IMG/VR virus record: IMGVR_UViG_3300005577_000028
Coordinates: 1 to 64,000 of that record
Source of the DNA: a virus
Direction: 5' to 3' (one strand)
Length of the DNA: 64,000 nt
Shown here piece after piece: positions 24,087-32,715 of the stretch; position 1 is the stretch's first letter, and every line of letters begins with the position of its first letter. Position numbers and translations under genes: made by a program. A model generated the notes under the pieces. It was not told the origin of the DNA. It ran no database searches and saw nothing but the letters and a program-made list of their open reading frames with translations.

Positions 24087-24131
24087 GGTGCTGCCTCAAT
24101 TTTATGCCAACACAGAGACTGAGGCAGCACC
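24087..24131 (+). promoter_or_regulatory. Hairpin covering the ruvC-like ribosome-binding site
   Basis: GGTGCTGCCTCA (24087-24098) pairs perfectly with TGAGGCAGCACC (24120-24131); the loop holds most of AATTTTATGCCAAC. The right arm contains the only GAGG Shine-Dalgarno for the ATG at 24135. It could end terL transcription or control translation of the nuclease. The AT-rich motif recurs at 29460. Confidence 0.5.
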
Positions 24132-24134
24132 ACC

Positions 24135-24794
24135 ATGGCACGCAAGAGCAAGAAGCCGCCCAAACCCAACACACCATACACGCTGCCGAAACACCTCGGC
24201 GGTGATCCCGAGAAGCTGGTCCTGGCGATGGACCCAGGGTCGCGCAATTTCGGAATCGCACTCGTCGGACTCGAGAACGGACAGCCCCGGTGCTACCTGA
24301 ACTCGGTGATGATGCGGCCGGTCAACGACCTGGTCGCCTTCGCTCGAACTCGGAAGAACTTCCTGATCGAGGTCGCGGCGTGGATGAAGTATCAGCCCGG
24401 TGGCGTAGTCGCTGAGCGGTTTCAGACCCGCGGCGGCTCCAGCATGGGCCCGCTGATCGAACAGGTCTCGGCCATGCTCGGCCTCATCGCCGGTCAGTAC
24501 CCGAACGTCCCGATCAAGCTGACCATCGCGTCCGTGTGGAAGAACTCGATGCAGCGTCGCTTCGCCGACGAGTATCGCGGCCACGTGGACTACGCGAATG
24601 ACGAGGGCGAGTTCGATCTGCGCGCTGTCTACAAGCGCATCAAGGTCGAGCCGCATCAACTCGACGCCAGCCTCATCGGCATCTACGGCCTCGAGCAAGG
24701 TCTCAACATCGTGATCGACTTCGACTTCGAGGACTGGGTGTCTCAAGTCGAGGCGAGCTCCCGTATTCCGCTGCGCAAGAGGCGCGGCACCTGA
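24135..24794 (+). CDS. RuvC-like Holliday-junction nuclease
   Basis: This 219-residue product has LAMDPGSRNFGIALV near residue 30 (first catalytic Asp), VVAERFQTR near 96 (Glu) and HQLDASLIGIYG near 174 (second Asp region), in the RNase H-like RuvC order. In T4 the unrelated gp49 does this job; many large phages use RuvC-type enzymes to trim branched DNA before packaging. Its place right after terL fits that role. Confidence 0.78.
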   Translation: MARKSKKPPKPNTPYTLPKHLGGDPEKLVLAMDPGSRNFGIALVGLENGQPRCYLNSVMMRPVNDLVAFARTRKNFLIEVAAWMKYQPGGVVAERFQTRGGSSMGPLIEQVSAMLGLIAGQYPNVPIKLTIASVWKNSMQRRFADEYRGHVDYANDEGEFDLRAVYKRIKVEPHQLDASLIGIYGLEQGLNIVIDFDFEDWVSQVEASSRIPLRKRRGT

Positions 24795-24809
24795 CATCAA
24801 GGAGTCACC

Positions 24810-26078
24810 ATGAAAGTCCCGAAGGCATGGGCCAACGGCAAGGCGCCGACAAGCCTCACCGCGTTCCAACTCGACGCACACAACCTGGTGCCGAAGCCGG
24901 CCGCGCGTCTGGTCTCGAAGGTCGAGCCGACGAAGACCAAGATCGTGGCTCGTGGCGACACGCTGATCGAGCAGCCGGGCACCAAGATCGAAGCCGACGG
25001 TGACGTCGCGCGCTGGTGGGTCGAGATGAGCCCGGAGTCGAAGAAGGAGTACGTGGCCGAGCACCCGAACTCCAAGTACGCGGACATGCACCGCAAGGAA
25101 ACGGGTGAGAGCCCGGCTCCGAAGACCGACAACGAGGTCAAACCTGCGGGTCCTGCCAAGGAGCAGCCGGCTCCGAAGCCCCAGCCGAAGAAGCACGGTC
25201 CCGGCCACAAGGGCCATGCACCTGCGCAGAAGCCGAAGGCTCCGAGCCAACAGCCGCCTGCCAGCGCTGAACACGAGAAGGTCGGCACACCGGACAAGGC
25301 TTCGGTGCTCAAGTCGCTGCACGACGATCCGCACATGCAGCCGAACAGCCCGGAGCGCAAGGGCGCCGTCGGCTTCCTGCGAAAGAAGACCGGCCACATC
25401 ATCTCGCACCTGAAGAAGGACGCGAAGGAGTGGAAGGTCGCTGGCGTCGCGATGAAGAAGCTGGCGACCCGTCAGCCGCTCGATCATGCCGACAAGCACG
25501 CGATGGGTGCGGTCGCCGCCGATATCGCAGCCGTGACCGTGAGCCTGGCTCTGACCGGTGGTGCCGCTCACGGCATCGTCGCATTCCTCCAGCACTTCGG
25601 CACCCACATGGCGCAGGAAGCAATGCTGAAGGCCGCGATCAAGGGTGCAGCCGGTGCCGCAGCTCATGCGTCGATCAAGGTCCTCAGCTCGGACCCGGAA
25701 GAAGATCGCGCGATGCAGAACGTCATCAAGGAGATGATGGACATGCTCGAGCACGGCGACCTCGAAGAACTGGCCAAGAAGTTCGAGGCCGAAGCGCAGA
25801 AGGAAGGCAAGGGCGGCGAAGCCAAGCACGACCTGAAGGCTTCGGGCACCAAGATCGAATCGAAGCTGGACATGAGCGCCGAGGTGGCCGGGGCTGGCAA
25901 CTGCCCCGAGTGCAAGAAGCCCATGACCATTGCCCTCGTGTCGGCCACCGGCGCTGACGGCGACGAGGCCCCGAGTTACGCGTGCAGCGCCTGCCGCATC
26001 TCCATTCCCATCCCGGACGATCATGACTACTTCAACAGCAACGCTCCTGAAAAAGAAGGCCAAGCTCAAGTCGGGTGA
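24810..26078 (+). CDS. Hypothetical head-region protein with zinc ribbon
   Basis: This 422-residue product has an N-terminal part with ESKKEYVAEHPNSKYADM near residue 78, a motif common in structural or processing-related proteins of large phages. A Pro/Lys-rich linker follows. A helical, partly hydrophobic region (about 215-290, IAAVTVSLALTGGAAHGIVAF) is next. The C-terminal ribbon is CPECKKP...YACSACR (about 370-405). Its end overlaps the next gene by 56 bases. It may be a virion or scaffold component; not proven. Confidence 0.6.
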   Translation: MKVPKAWANGKAPTSLTAFQLDAHNLVPKPAARLVSKVEPTKTKIVARGDTLIEQPGTKIEADGDVARWWVEMSPESKKEYVAEHPNSKYADMHRKETGESPAPKTDNEVKPAGPAKEQPAPKPQPKKHGPGHKGHAPAQKPKAPSQQPPASAEHEKVGTPDKASVLKSLHDDPHMQPNSPERKGAVGFLRKKTGHIISHLKKDAKEWKVAGVAMKKLATRQPLDHADKHAMGAVAADIAAVTVSLALTGGAAHGIVAFLQHFGTHMAQEAMLKAAIKGAAGAAAHASIKVLSSDPEEDRAMQNVIKEMMDMLEHGDLEELAKKFEAEAQKEGKGGEAKHDLKASGTKIESKLDMSAEVAGAGNCPECKKPMTIALVSATGADGDEAPSYACSACRISIPIPDDHDYFNSNAPEKEGQAQVG

Positions 26079-26817
26079 CGGCCTCACCAAGGTGCCGCAA
26101 CGCAAGACCGTGAAGCACGCCAACGACGACATTCCCGTCAAGCGTCGCGCGCGGTCTCTCGTCATCGGCGGCACCGCCTCGAAGCGGAACCCCGCGGTCG
26201 AAGAGCTGGAACACGAGCGCGCGAAGAAGAAAAAGAAGAAGCCCAGCCACGCGCTCGTGATTCCGAAGCTGAAGAAGGACAACCTGCCGGCGCGACTGGA
26301 GAAGCCTGCGACCAAGCGCATCTCGAAGCTCAACCCGAACAAGCTGAAGTCGATCCTGGGCGACAGTGCCGAGCAGATCAACCAGCTGCTCGAGTCGGAT
26401 GCGAACGAGAGCGCGCAAGCCCTGTTGCTGAAGCGCCTCGCACAGGCCACGCTCGACATGCTGCCGTATGCGGAACACGCGATCCGCAAGACCAAGGGTG
26501 CGCGCGGCGTCTACCAGTACAACTCCCTCATCACGTCGATCCGTGAACTCGTGATCGACATGCAGTCCAGCCGGGACAAGGGAGCACTGGGCGACGCGCT
26601 GATCGAGAAGATTCTGCGGCCGGTGTTCCTCGACATCGCGGTGACGCTGATGAAGGAAGACCAGATGCTGAACAACTCGGTCAAGGCCGTGACTTCGGTC
26701 GAGGTCGCAAAGCACATCGAGCAGGAGAAGAAGGCCTCGATGGTCCGCATCTCCGAGTTCATCCAGCGCAAGTACGACGACGTGAAGCGCGACACGATCT
26801 CGGTCCTGCAGCAGTGA
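26023..26817 (+). CDS. Hypothetical basic helical protein
   Basis: This 264-residue product has a very basic first third (RAKKKKKKPSHALVIPKLKKD) and a helical remainder with IRELVIDMQSSRDKGALGDALIEKIL. It could bind DNA inside the head or act in head assembly. The family is not recognised. The ATG at 26023 was chosen because upstream frame sequence is inside the previous gene with poor composition. Confidence 0.6.
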   Translation: MTTSTATLLKKKAKLKSGDGLTKVPQRKTVKHANDDIPVKRRARSLVIGGTASKRNPAVEELEHERAKKKKKKPSHALVIPKLKKDNLPARLEKPATKRISKLNPNKLKSILGDSAEQINQLLESDANESAQALLLKRLAQATLDMLPYAEHAIRKTKGARGVYQYNSLITSIRELVIDMQSSRDKGALGDALIEKILRPVFLDIAVTLMKEDQMLNNSVKAVTSVEVAKHIEQEKKASMVRISEFIQRKYDDVKRDTISVLQQ

Positions 26818-26824
26818 GGCTCAA

Positions 26825-27325
26825 GTGGGCAGACGCAGAAGAACAAAGGCCATGAGCTACGGCGCGCTCGCGGCGGCGCTACCAAAGCGCAACACGAGCA
26901 TCGCCGACAGCATCAAGCACGCGGTTGCGAAGTACTACGTGGGCAAGATGCGGATGTGCTTCTTCGAGATCGGCCTGGTCCCTGGTGGCAGACTCCGGGC
27001 CGATGTCCTTGCTCTGGCGATGAACGGCTACCTCGTCATCGTCGAAGTCAAGTCGTCGGTCGCTGACTTCCGGGCCGACAAGAAGATGGACCAGTACGAG
27101 GAGTACTGCAACCAAAGTTACGTGGCGATGCCGCAGGCCGTTTACGCAAAGGTTAAAGAGAAGGTCCTCCCAGGCTGGGGCGTCTTCATCATGACCGATG
27201 ACGGTACTCGAATCCTGAAGGTGAAGGGCGCCAAGCCCTTTGAAGTTGAACCGGAGACCGCAAGAAGTCTCTACATCCGTGCCGCGTTCCGGTCTGCGGA
27301 TACGAACGCGGCGAAGAGCAAGTAA
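26825..27325 (+). CDS. MmcB-like PD-(D/E)XK nuclease
   Basis: This 166-residue product has RLRADVLALAMNGYLVIVEVKSSVADFRADKKMDQYEEYCN, which matches MmcB-family DNA repair nucleases: RADV...G.L.I.E.K.S..DF..D.KW..Y..YCD, with the D...ExK catalytic core near residues 58-75. A later segment WGVFIMTDDGTRILK corresponds to the family's 'GLI.AD..GA.I'. A GTG start at 26825 (GAGG upstream) or the ATG at 26852 are both possible. It may repair or restrict DNA during infection. Confidence 0.7.
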   Translation: MGRRRRTKAMSYGALAAALPKRNTSIADSIKHAVAKYYVGKMRMCFFEIGLVPGGRLRADVLALAMNGYLVIVEVKSSVADFRADKKMDQYEEYCNQSYVAMPQAVYAKVKEKVLPGWGVFIMTDDGTRILKVKGAKPFEVEPETARSLYIRAAFRSADTNAAKSK

Positions 27326-27344
27326 ACCTCTCACGAGGTGCTTC

Positions 27345-27524
27345 ATGTTCACACGCCACCACCGTCCGACGCCCTCTGTTCTGGAGGCGCGACGTGAACG
27401 TCACCACCGCAAACAAGCGCTGCTCCGTGTGAGGCTGCGCGAAGAGTTTGTCGCTTTGATCGATGCCTTCCGCTCGGATCGTGTCGAAGATCGCTTCGAT
27501 ACTCCACGCAGCCTATACCTCTGA
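27345..27524 (+). CDS. Small basic hypothetical protein
   Basis: This 59-residue product is very rich in Arg and His (FTRHHRPTPSVLEARRERHHRK), followed by an amphipathic helix. The ATG has ACGAGGTGCTTC upstream. Family not recognised. It precedes the portal gene by 16 bases. Confidence 0.55.
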   Translation: MFTRHHRPTPSVLEARRERHHRKQALLRVRLREEFVALIDAFRSDRVEDRFDTPRSLYL

Positions 27525-27540
27525 CAGCATAGGAAGACCC

Positions 27541-29454
27541 ATGTTCCCCAAGAATCGTGTGACCGCCGTGACCTCCAAGGGCGAGATCAAGACCACCGCA
27601 GACATCCCGGCGCAGAATCAAGTGCAGGCCTCGATCGGCGGCTCCAGCGGCACGTTCGGCACCTCGAACGTGAGCACGCAGTTCTACGCGGCCTCGCAGT
27701 ACAACTACCTGTTCTCCGGTCTGCTGCCTGCGACCCCGGACATCCCGGACTCGACGGCGCTGCAGTACTTCTACCGCGACATGTACCTGCACGACAACGT
27801 CGCAGGTTCGGCCATCGACATCCAGAGCGTGTTCCCGTTCAGTGACTGGGAGCTGCTGGGTCTCGAAGACCACGAGAAGGACGTGTTCGATTCGGCGCTG
27901 GCTCGCCTGAACCTGCAAGAGCTGATGCCGCAGCTCAGCGTCGCGTACCTGACCGACGGCTTCTTCTGCGGCTCGCTCATCTACGACGCGGGTGCGAAGA
28001 ACTTCATGGACATCCTGATCCACGACGCGCTGCAGTGCGGCGTGAGCCCGAGCCCGCTCAACAACGTCGACCCGACTGTTCGCGTCAGCGTCAGCGGTCC
28101 GACGCTGCGCTTCCTCGACAGCGCCACGGACTACGCCAAGGCCTACATCCGAACCATGCCGAAGGCGTTCGTGAATCTGCTGCGCGAGGGCTCGTTCGTC
28201 CTCGACCCGATCACGACGCTGTGGCTGGGCCGCCGCGGTCTCACGGATCGCGCGTACCAGTCGTACCTGCATCGCATCCTGCCGATGTACCTGATCGAGA
28301 AGACGATGTTCCGCGGCACGCTGATCGAAGCGCAGCGCCGCCAACGCGCCATGAGCCACATCACGGCCGGCGACGACATCTGGACTCCGACTGGTCAGGA
28401 GCTGCAAGCCCTAGTCCAGCAGTTCATGGACGCCGAGAAGGACCCGCTCGGTGGCTGGCTGTCGACCCGCAATGCGGTGCAAGTCCAGGACCTTCGCCCC
28501 GGTGGCGACTTCTGGAAGTGGACCGACATGGTCGACGTCATGAACAACTACAAGTACCGTGGTCTCGGCATCAGCGAGGCGCTGCTCAGCGGTGACGCAT
28601 CGTATGCGGCGGCCGAGTCGGCGTACTCGACGTTCCTGGAGTCGACCAACGCGTATCGCACGCACCTGACCAACTCCATCTTCTACAAGAAGCTGTTCCC
28701 GCTCATCGCGATCTCGAACGAGATGTTCCGTGACCCGGCGAAGCGGAAGAAGACCGACAGCCTGGTCGACTTCATGTTCAACGCGTCGAACCGGCAGAAC
28801 CTGAAGATCCCTGTCCTGCACTGGCACAAGGACCTGACCGCGAAGTCGGAAGAGAACATGATGGACATGCTCGAGAAGGTCGAGCAGCACGGCGTGCCGG
28901 TGCCGCTGAAGATGTGGCTCGCAGCCGCCGGCGTCGACAAGGACACGCTAATCCGTGACGCGCGCGAGAACGAAGAGATCCGCAAGGAAATCTCGAAGTA
29001 CATGAAGCTGCCTGACAACGTCGCGAACAACGGCGAAGGCGGCGATGACATGAGCGGCGACGGCTCGGGCAACGACGAGTTCGGTGACGGTGGTGGCTCC
29101 AGCGACAGCCTGGCGCCGACGCAAGGTCAGAAGGCCGACGCGACTCAGCTGGCATCGGCTCTCCGATCGAAGGTGCTGACGTCTACGTCTGCGAAGACCG
29201 GCCTCGGCAACTGGACGAAGGGCATCCTGAATCGCGAGTTCACGCATGAGGAATTCACCGAGACCGTGACCGGGAAGAAGAAGCACATCCCGTCGGCAGC
29301 ACAGCCGCGCATGAAGGCGCGCGACATGAATGCCCGCATCGCACGGCTGGCCGCACAGGTCGAAGCGAGCCCGCACTACCGTCGCAAGCTCGCGGCCGAG
29401 AACCAGAAGCGCGGCATCGGTATGCTGCGTGGTCTCCCCGGCACCGGCCTCTGA
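27541..29454 (+). CDS. Portal protein
   Basis: This 637-residue product shows portal features of large myoviruses. An N-terminal wing domain (about 70-200) contains YRDMYLHDNVAGSAIDIQSVFPFSDWEL. Helical stem regions follow, with ILPMYLIEKTMFRGTLIEAQRRQRAMSHITAG (about 240-280) and DVMNNYKYRGLGISEALLSGD. A Gly/Asp/Ser-rich linker precedes a basic C-terminus. Twelve copies should form the vertex through which the terminase pumps DNA. Position downstream of terL supports the call. Confidence 0.75.
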   Translation: MFPKNRVTAVTSKGEIKTTADIPAQNQVQASIGGSSGTFGTSNVSTQFYAASQYNYLFSGLLPATPDIPDSTALQYFYRDMYLHDNVAGSAIDIQSVFPFSDWELLGLEDHEKDVFDSALARLNLQELMPQLSVAYLTDGFFCGSLIYDAGAKNFMDILIHDALQCGVSPSPLNNVDPTVRVSVSGPTLRFLDSATDYAKAYIRTMPKAFVNLLREGSFVLDPITTLWLGRRGLTDRAYQSYLHRILPMYLIEKTMFRGTLIEAQRRQRAMSHITAGDDIWTPTGQELQALVQQFMDAEKDPLGGWLSTRNAVQVQDLRPGGDFWKWTDMVDVMNNYKYRGLGISEALLSGDASYAAAESAYSTFLESTNAYRTHLTNSIFYKKLFPLIAISNEMFRDPAKRKKTDSLVDFMFNASNRQNLKIPVLHWHKDLTAKSEENMMDMLEKVEQHGVPVPLKMWLAAAGVDKDTLIRDARENEEIRKEISKYMKLPDNVANNGEGGDDMSGDGSGNDEFGDGGGSSDSLAPTQGQKADATQLASALRSKVLTSTSAKTGLGNWTKGILNREFTHEEFTETVTGKKKHIPSAAQPRMKARDMNARIARLAAQVEASPHYRRKLAAENQKRGIGMLRGLPGTGL

Positions 29455-29474
29455 GCGCCAATTTTATGGCAACC

Positions 29475-29500
29475 GCGGGCCCTTGATTGGGCCCGCCCTC
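29475..29500 (+). terminator. Hairpin with TTGATT loop after the portal gene
   Basis: GCGGGCCC (29475-29482), loop TTGATT, GGGCCCGC (29489-29496), followed by CCTCCTTC. The loop is identical to that of the strong terminator at 49854, which supports a terminator role despite the weak T-tract. The AATTTTATGGCAAC string just before it (29460-29473) recurs at 24098. Confidence 0.6.
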
Positions 29501-29518
29501 CTTCAACCTGGAGTCCAC

Positions 29519-29776
29519 ATGAAGCTCAATGCGAAGTCTCGCCTGCAGGCTGACGATGCAGCAGCCGACGCCGACAAGAAGGCGAAGGAGAACATCGACA
29601 AGCGGATCGAGAACAACAAGCAGAAGGTCGAGCACCTGAAGCACTCGATGCCGAGCCGCGAGAACCGGCAGTCCGAGAACCAATTCCAACGCAACACGAC
29701 CGAGAAGCAGATCAACCGCACGAAGGAGGAAAACTCCGACCTGCGGCTCCGCAAGTCTCAGATCGGGAACCACTGA
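29519..29776 (+). CDS. Small coiled-coil protein
   Basis: This 85-residue product is nearly all charged and polar (KKAKENIDKRIENNKQKVEHLKHS) with heptad-like spacing, predicting a long helix or coiled coil. It may be a scaffold, hinge or virion-associated factor. Family not recognised. Confidence 0.6.
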   Translation: MKLNAKSRLQADDAAADADKKAKENIDKRIENNKQKVEHLKHSMPSRENRQSENQFQRNTTEKQINRTKEENSDLRLRKSQIGNH

Positions 29777-29777
29777 C

Positions 29778-30038
29778 ATGTTCGCCTACCTCCTGGATGC
29801 CCGGATCAAACCGGAGTCCGCATACGAGTTCTTCACCTACCAAGGTGCAAAGCCGGTGACGGTCGACTTCCGTGGCAAGCCGATCACCATCAAGCAGGGC
29901 ACGCGCTTCGGCGTCCGCCCGAGCTCGAATGGCAAGCACATCCGGCTCGTGTTTCCGCAAGACCAGACGCGTGTCATCACCATCGACCTGCCGACTGCCG
30001 AGCAGTTGGCCAAGGGCGTGAAGCGGGAGTCGAAATGA
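29778..30038 (+). CDS. Hypothetical protein
   Basis: This 86-residue product is beta-rich (VTVDFRGKPITIKQGTRFGVRP) with a basic end. It starts one base after the previous stop and overlaps the next ATG by 4 bases. Family not recognised; small head-completion proteins often sit here. Confidence 0.6.
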   Translation: MFAYLLDARIKPESAYEFFTYQGAKPVTVDFRGKPITIKQGTRFGVRPSSNGKHIRLVFPQDQTRVITIDLPTAEQLAKGVKRESK

Positions 30039-30460
30039 CCATCCACTCCGTCGGCATTCAGTACGACCAGATGAATGGCGACGTGGAGGTGCAGGTGCTG
30101 CGGGATCTCATGATCCTGCAAGGTACCTTCGGCAACGTGTGGGTCAACGACCCGGCCGGCAAGATGGACCCCGAGATGCTGAAGCGTATCGGGGTCAGCC
30201 GCACGTCCGACGCACCGGAGCTCATCATCAACTACAAGGTGGGCTCCGAGTTCCTCCCCGTCGACCCCAACATGGAAGTCGTCGAGCGTGACCTGTCGCC
30301 ACCGAACGGTGCGCCGACCCTCGATGGTTCGGAGCGACCTGGCTACTACCTGAAGCCGCAAGGGCGCGACTGCACGAACTTCACCGAGCTGTACCTCAAC
30401 CGTGCCCACCCGCGGGGCAACGGTGTGACTGATCCCCTGGTCATCTATCTGTGGTCCTAA
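30035..30460 (+). CDS. Hypothetical protein
   Basis: This 141-residue product has no recognised motif. The mixed alpha/beta composition and its place between portal and tube genes suggest a connector or head-completion role, but nothing in the sequence proves it. Confidence 0.55.
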   Translation: MTIHSVGIQYDQMNGDVEVQVLRDLMILQGTFGNVWVNDPAGKMDPEMLKRIGVSRTSDAPELIINYKVGSEFLPVDPNMEVVERDLSPPNGAPTLDGSERPGYYLKPQGRDCTNFTELYLNRAHPRGNGVTDPLVIYLWS

Positions 30461-30569
30461 GGCTGCTCCTGTTTTAAGGACGGCCTCCACAGCCTCATAT
30501 CCTGGCGATTGGCTGTCGTCTGTGATTCACACTTCAGCCATTCTCGCTCTCAACTTCGCAGAGCAAACA

Positions 30570-31415
30570 ATGCCCTCCATCAACGATTACCTCGGTGTAG
30601 CGTCCTCCCTGAAAGGTACAGGGCTGACGCTCGCCAACCAAGTTGCACAAGGCAACGTCGAAGGCGGTGTCGCAGGCGCCATCGGATCGGTTCAGACACT
30701 GTCCGGCAGCCTCGGTTCCTTCGGCGGCACAAGCCTAGGTGATGACTTCGCTGGCATCAACGCACGCGGCGATGCCGTGCAGTCGTGGTGCTGGTACGCC
30801 GTCATGCCTGACATCTCGAACACGAGCGCTCTCAACGCCGGTGTCGTCTCTGGCACGAACGTGGGTGCCCCGCTGGTCGGTCTGCCCTGGTACTACGTGC
30901 AGACGGCCAATCTCCCGATGCGCCAGTTCGGCCTCGACACGATCAAGCGCAATGGCCACAGCGTGCACTATGCTCAAGGCTACGAAGTTGGGACGCTGAG
31001 CCTGGGCCTCTTCATGGACTCGAGCTCGAAGGCGCACCAGTACCTCAAGGCCTGGCAGGGTCTCGTCCTCGCCAACACGAATCCGAAGTCGGTCCAGAAT
31101 CAGGGCAACTGGGGCTATCCGGCCGACTACAAAAAGGACATCGTCATCGTCGTCCTCTCGGTCGACAAGAAGGTGCTGCTGAACGTCAAGCTCATCAACT
31201 GCTGGCCGTCGGAGCCGACCGCTACCGAGCTGACGAGCGGTGAGGCCACACCACTTGTCCAGACGGTAACTTTCGTCGTCGAGGATGTCGACATCACTGT
31301 AAATAACGACCGGGGTCTGCTGGATACCCTGACCAGTACTGCGACCGGATACGCAACTTCGGCCCTGACTGGCGCCCTGAATTCCCAGCTCAACGACATC
31401 ATCACGAACTTCTAA
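30570..31415 (+). CDS. Tail-tube-fold protein (gp19/gp54 type)
   Basis: This 281-residue product has an N-terminal Gly/Ser/Ala-rich part. The core contains WYYVQTANLPMRQFG near 108, HYAQGYEVGTLSLGLFMD near 136, YLKAWQG near 160, and LLNVKLINCWPS...TFVVEDVDI near 205-245. This order of strands and 'CWP' is that of tail-tube or tube-initiator proteins of T4-like and jumbo phages. It either builds the tube or joins it to the baseplate. The second tube-like gene at 36209 makes the initiator role ambiguous. Confidence 0.65.
   Translation: MPSINDYLGVASSLKGTGLTLANQVAQGNVEGGVAGAIGSVQTLSGSLGSFGGTSLGDDFAGINARGDAVQSWCWYAVMPDISNTSALNAGVVSGTNVGAPLVGLPWYYVQTANLPMRQFGLDTIKRNGHSVHYAQGYEVGTLSLGLFMDSSSKAHQYLKAWQGLVLANTNPKSVQNQGNWGYPADYKKDIVIVVLSVDKKVLLNVKLINCWPSEPTATELTSGEATPLVQTVTFVVEDVDITVNNDRGLLDTLTSTATGYATSALTGALNSQLNDIITNF
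31295..31304 (+). promoter_or_regulatory. ACTGTAAATA element inside the tube gene
   Basis: Copy of the recurring decamer with an ATA end, 114 bases before the next start. Codon context (ACT GTA AAT AAC) uses codons rare in this phage, so the sequence may be conserved for a non-coding reason. Confidence 0.3.
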
Positions 31416-31417
31416 CC

Positions 31418-32551
31418 ATGACAGACTTCACCGCACCGCAACCGACACCTGGCTTCGAGTTCCCTGCGTCGATGAACGCGGATGTCATCGATGCAAAGCT
31501 GAAGCAGGGCATCCACAACCCGGTCGACTCGATGGCGAGGCCGAAACTCGAGTCCGTCAGGCCCGAGCGTCGCAAGCCCGTGATCCCGGAAATGGCGGCG
31601 CCGCCGACGGTCATGCAAGCACCCGAAGCCGTGCGTCAACAAACGCAGGCGCTGGTGCAGCAGGCGCGCAAGATCGTGGACTCGGGTATCCAGCCTTTCA
31701 TGATCGACAACGAGCACCCGCCGATCACTCCGATCTCGGACCCGAACTACACGTCGATCGACCTGCCGTCGAAGTTCGTGTACTACCCGTTCAAGGACCT
31801 GTACATCAAGCCGTTCCGGGTCACGCACCTGGCGAAGTTGGCGAAGGCCAACGAAGTCGACTCGATGCAGCTGGTCTGCGAGGTCGTGTCGTCGGTGCTG
31901 ATGACGCCGCAGGGCCACAAGAACATCGGCTTCGGCCTCTCGGTCAACGACTTCAACGCGATCCTGTACTGGCTGCGGGCTCACAGCTTCGAGAAGCAGA
32001 CGATGCGTGTCGTCACGCACTGTCAGAATCCGAAGCACCACGCGCTGGTCATCGACGGCAAGCTCCAGAAGGAGACGCTGAAGTCGGAGTCGGTGCACGA
32101 CGTGTCGAAGCTCGTGACCAACTACCTGCACAAGATCCCGGACCCCGAGGTCTACCACATCATGGTCACGCTCGGCAACGGAGAGACCAAGCGTGTCGAT
32201 CTCCGGCCCGAGACCATGATGGACAGCATCGAGTTCCTGGACGATCCGCGGTTCATCGACGAGGAGTTCCAGTACCTGGCGCGCATCGCATCGATGCTGG
32301 ACCTGGACACGCCGTTTCCGCTCACCGCGGAGAAGGCAGGTGATCCGACTCGCTGGACGCTGCAGTCGAAGATCCAGGTGGTCGAGGAGTACCTGACCAA
32401 CGAGCAGTGCCTGCTGGTGCTGCAATTCTCGGACCTCGTCGACGAGTTCGGCGTGGATGAACTGGTCGAAGTCAAGTGCAAGGAGTGCGGACACGTCGAG
32501 CTTACCAAGCTGACGATCGACGCACGTACCTTTTCTGCCCCGCGTTTCTAG
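31418..32551 (+). CDS. Baseplate hub assembly protein candidate (gp26-like)
   Basis: This 377-residue product has a proline-rich N-terminal 100 residues, then a helical body with FVYYPFKDLYIKPFRVTHLAKLAKANEV. The C-terminal CKECGHVELTKLTIDARTF is a partial zinc knuckle. Large-phage proteins of this form precede the tape-measure or hub gene and resemble T4 gp26-type assembly factors. The order tube, this gene, small gene, tape-measure-like gene supports a chaperone role in tail assembly. Confidence 0.55.
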   Translation: MTDFTAPQPTPGFEFPASMNADVIDAKLKQGIHNPVDSMARPKLESVRPERRKPVIPEMAAPPTVMQAPEAVRQQTQALVQQARKIVDSGIQPFMIDNEHPPITPISDPNYTSIDLPSKFVYYPFKDLYIKPFRVTHLAKLAKANEVDSMQLVCEVVSSVLMTPQGHKNIGFGLSVNDFNAILYWLRAHSFEKQTMRVVTHCQNPKHHALVIDGKLQKETLKSESVHDVSKLVTNYLHKIPDPEVYHIMVTLGNGETKRVDLRPETMMDSIEFLDDPRFIDEEFQYLARIASMLDLDTPFPLTAEKAGDPTRWTLQSKIQVVEEYLTNEQCLLVLQFSDLVDEFGVDELVEVKCKECGHVELTKLTIDARTFSAPRF

Positions 32552-32567
32552 CTCGGAGCTTCAGTGG

Positions 32568-32714
32568 ATGAAGCGCAGCATCGCTCAGGAGCTGCACCTC
32601 AACGCTGAGGACATGCTATCGTCCGACCTCTTCTACTACACAGGCTTCGTCAAAGACGTGTGGAAGAAAAAGGCTGAGGCGGCGAAGAACGGGGAGCTCT
32701 ACATCGGAGGTTGA
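32568..32714 (+). CDS. Small protein after the hub chaperone (possible gp51/E'-like partner)
   Basis: This 48-residue product contains HLNAEDMLSSDLFYYTGFVKDVWKKKAE. The pattern of paired acids, aromatic residues and a Lys end is seen in small second tail chaperones of myoviruses. It is in the +1 frame relative to the upstream gene. That frame is open back past the upstream stop, so a frameshift fusion is conceivable, as in other tail chaperone pairs. It ends one base before the tape-measure-like gene. Confidence 0.5.
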   Translation: MKRSIAQELHLNAEDMLSSDLFYYTGFVKDVWKKKAEAAKNGELYIGG

Positions 32715-32715
32715 G

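Noticed and set aside
24102-26495. 797-codon minus-strand open frame
   Set aside because: It is antisense to the RuvC-like gene and the two genes after it; no start signal and shadow-like composition.
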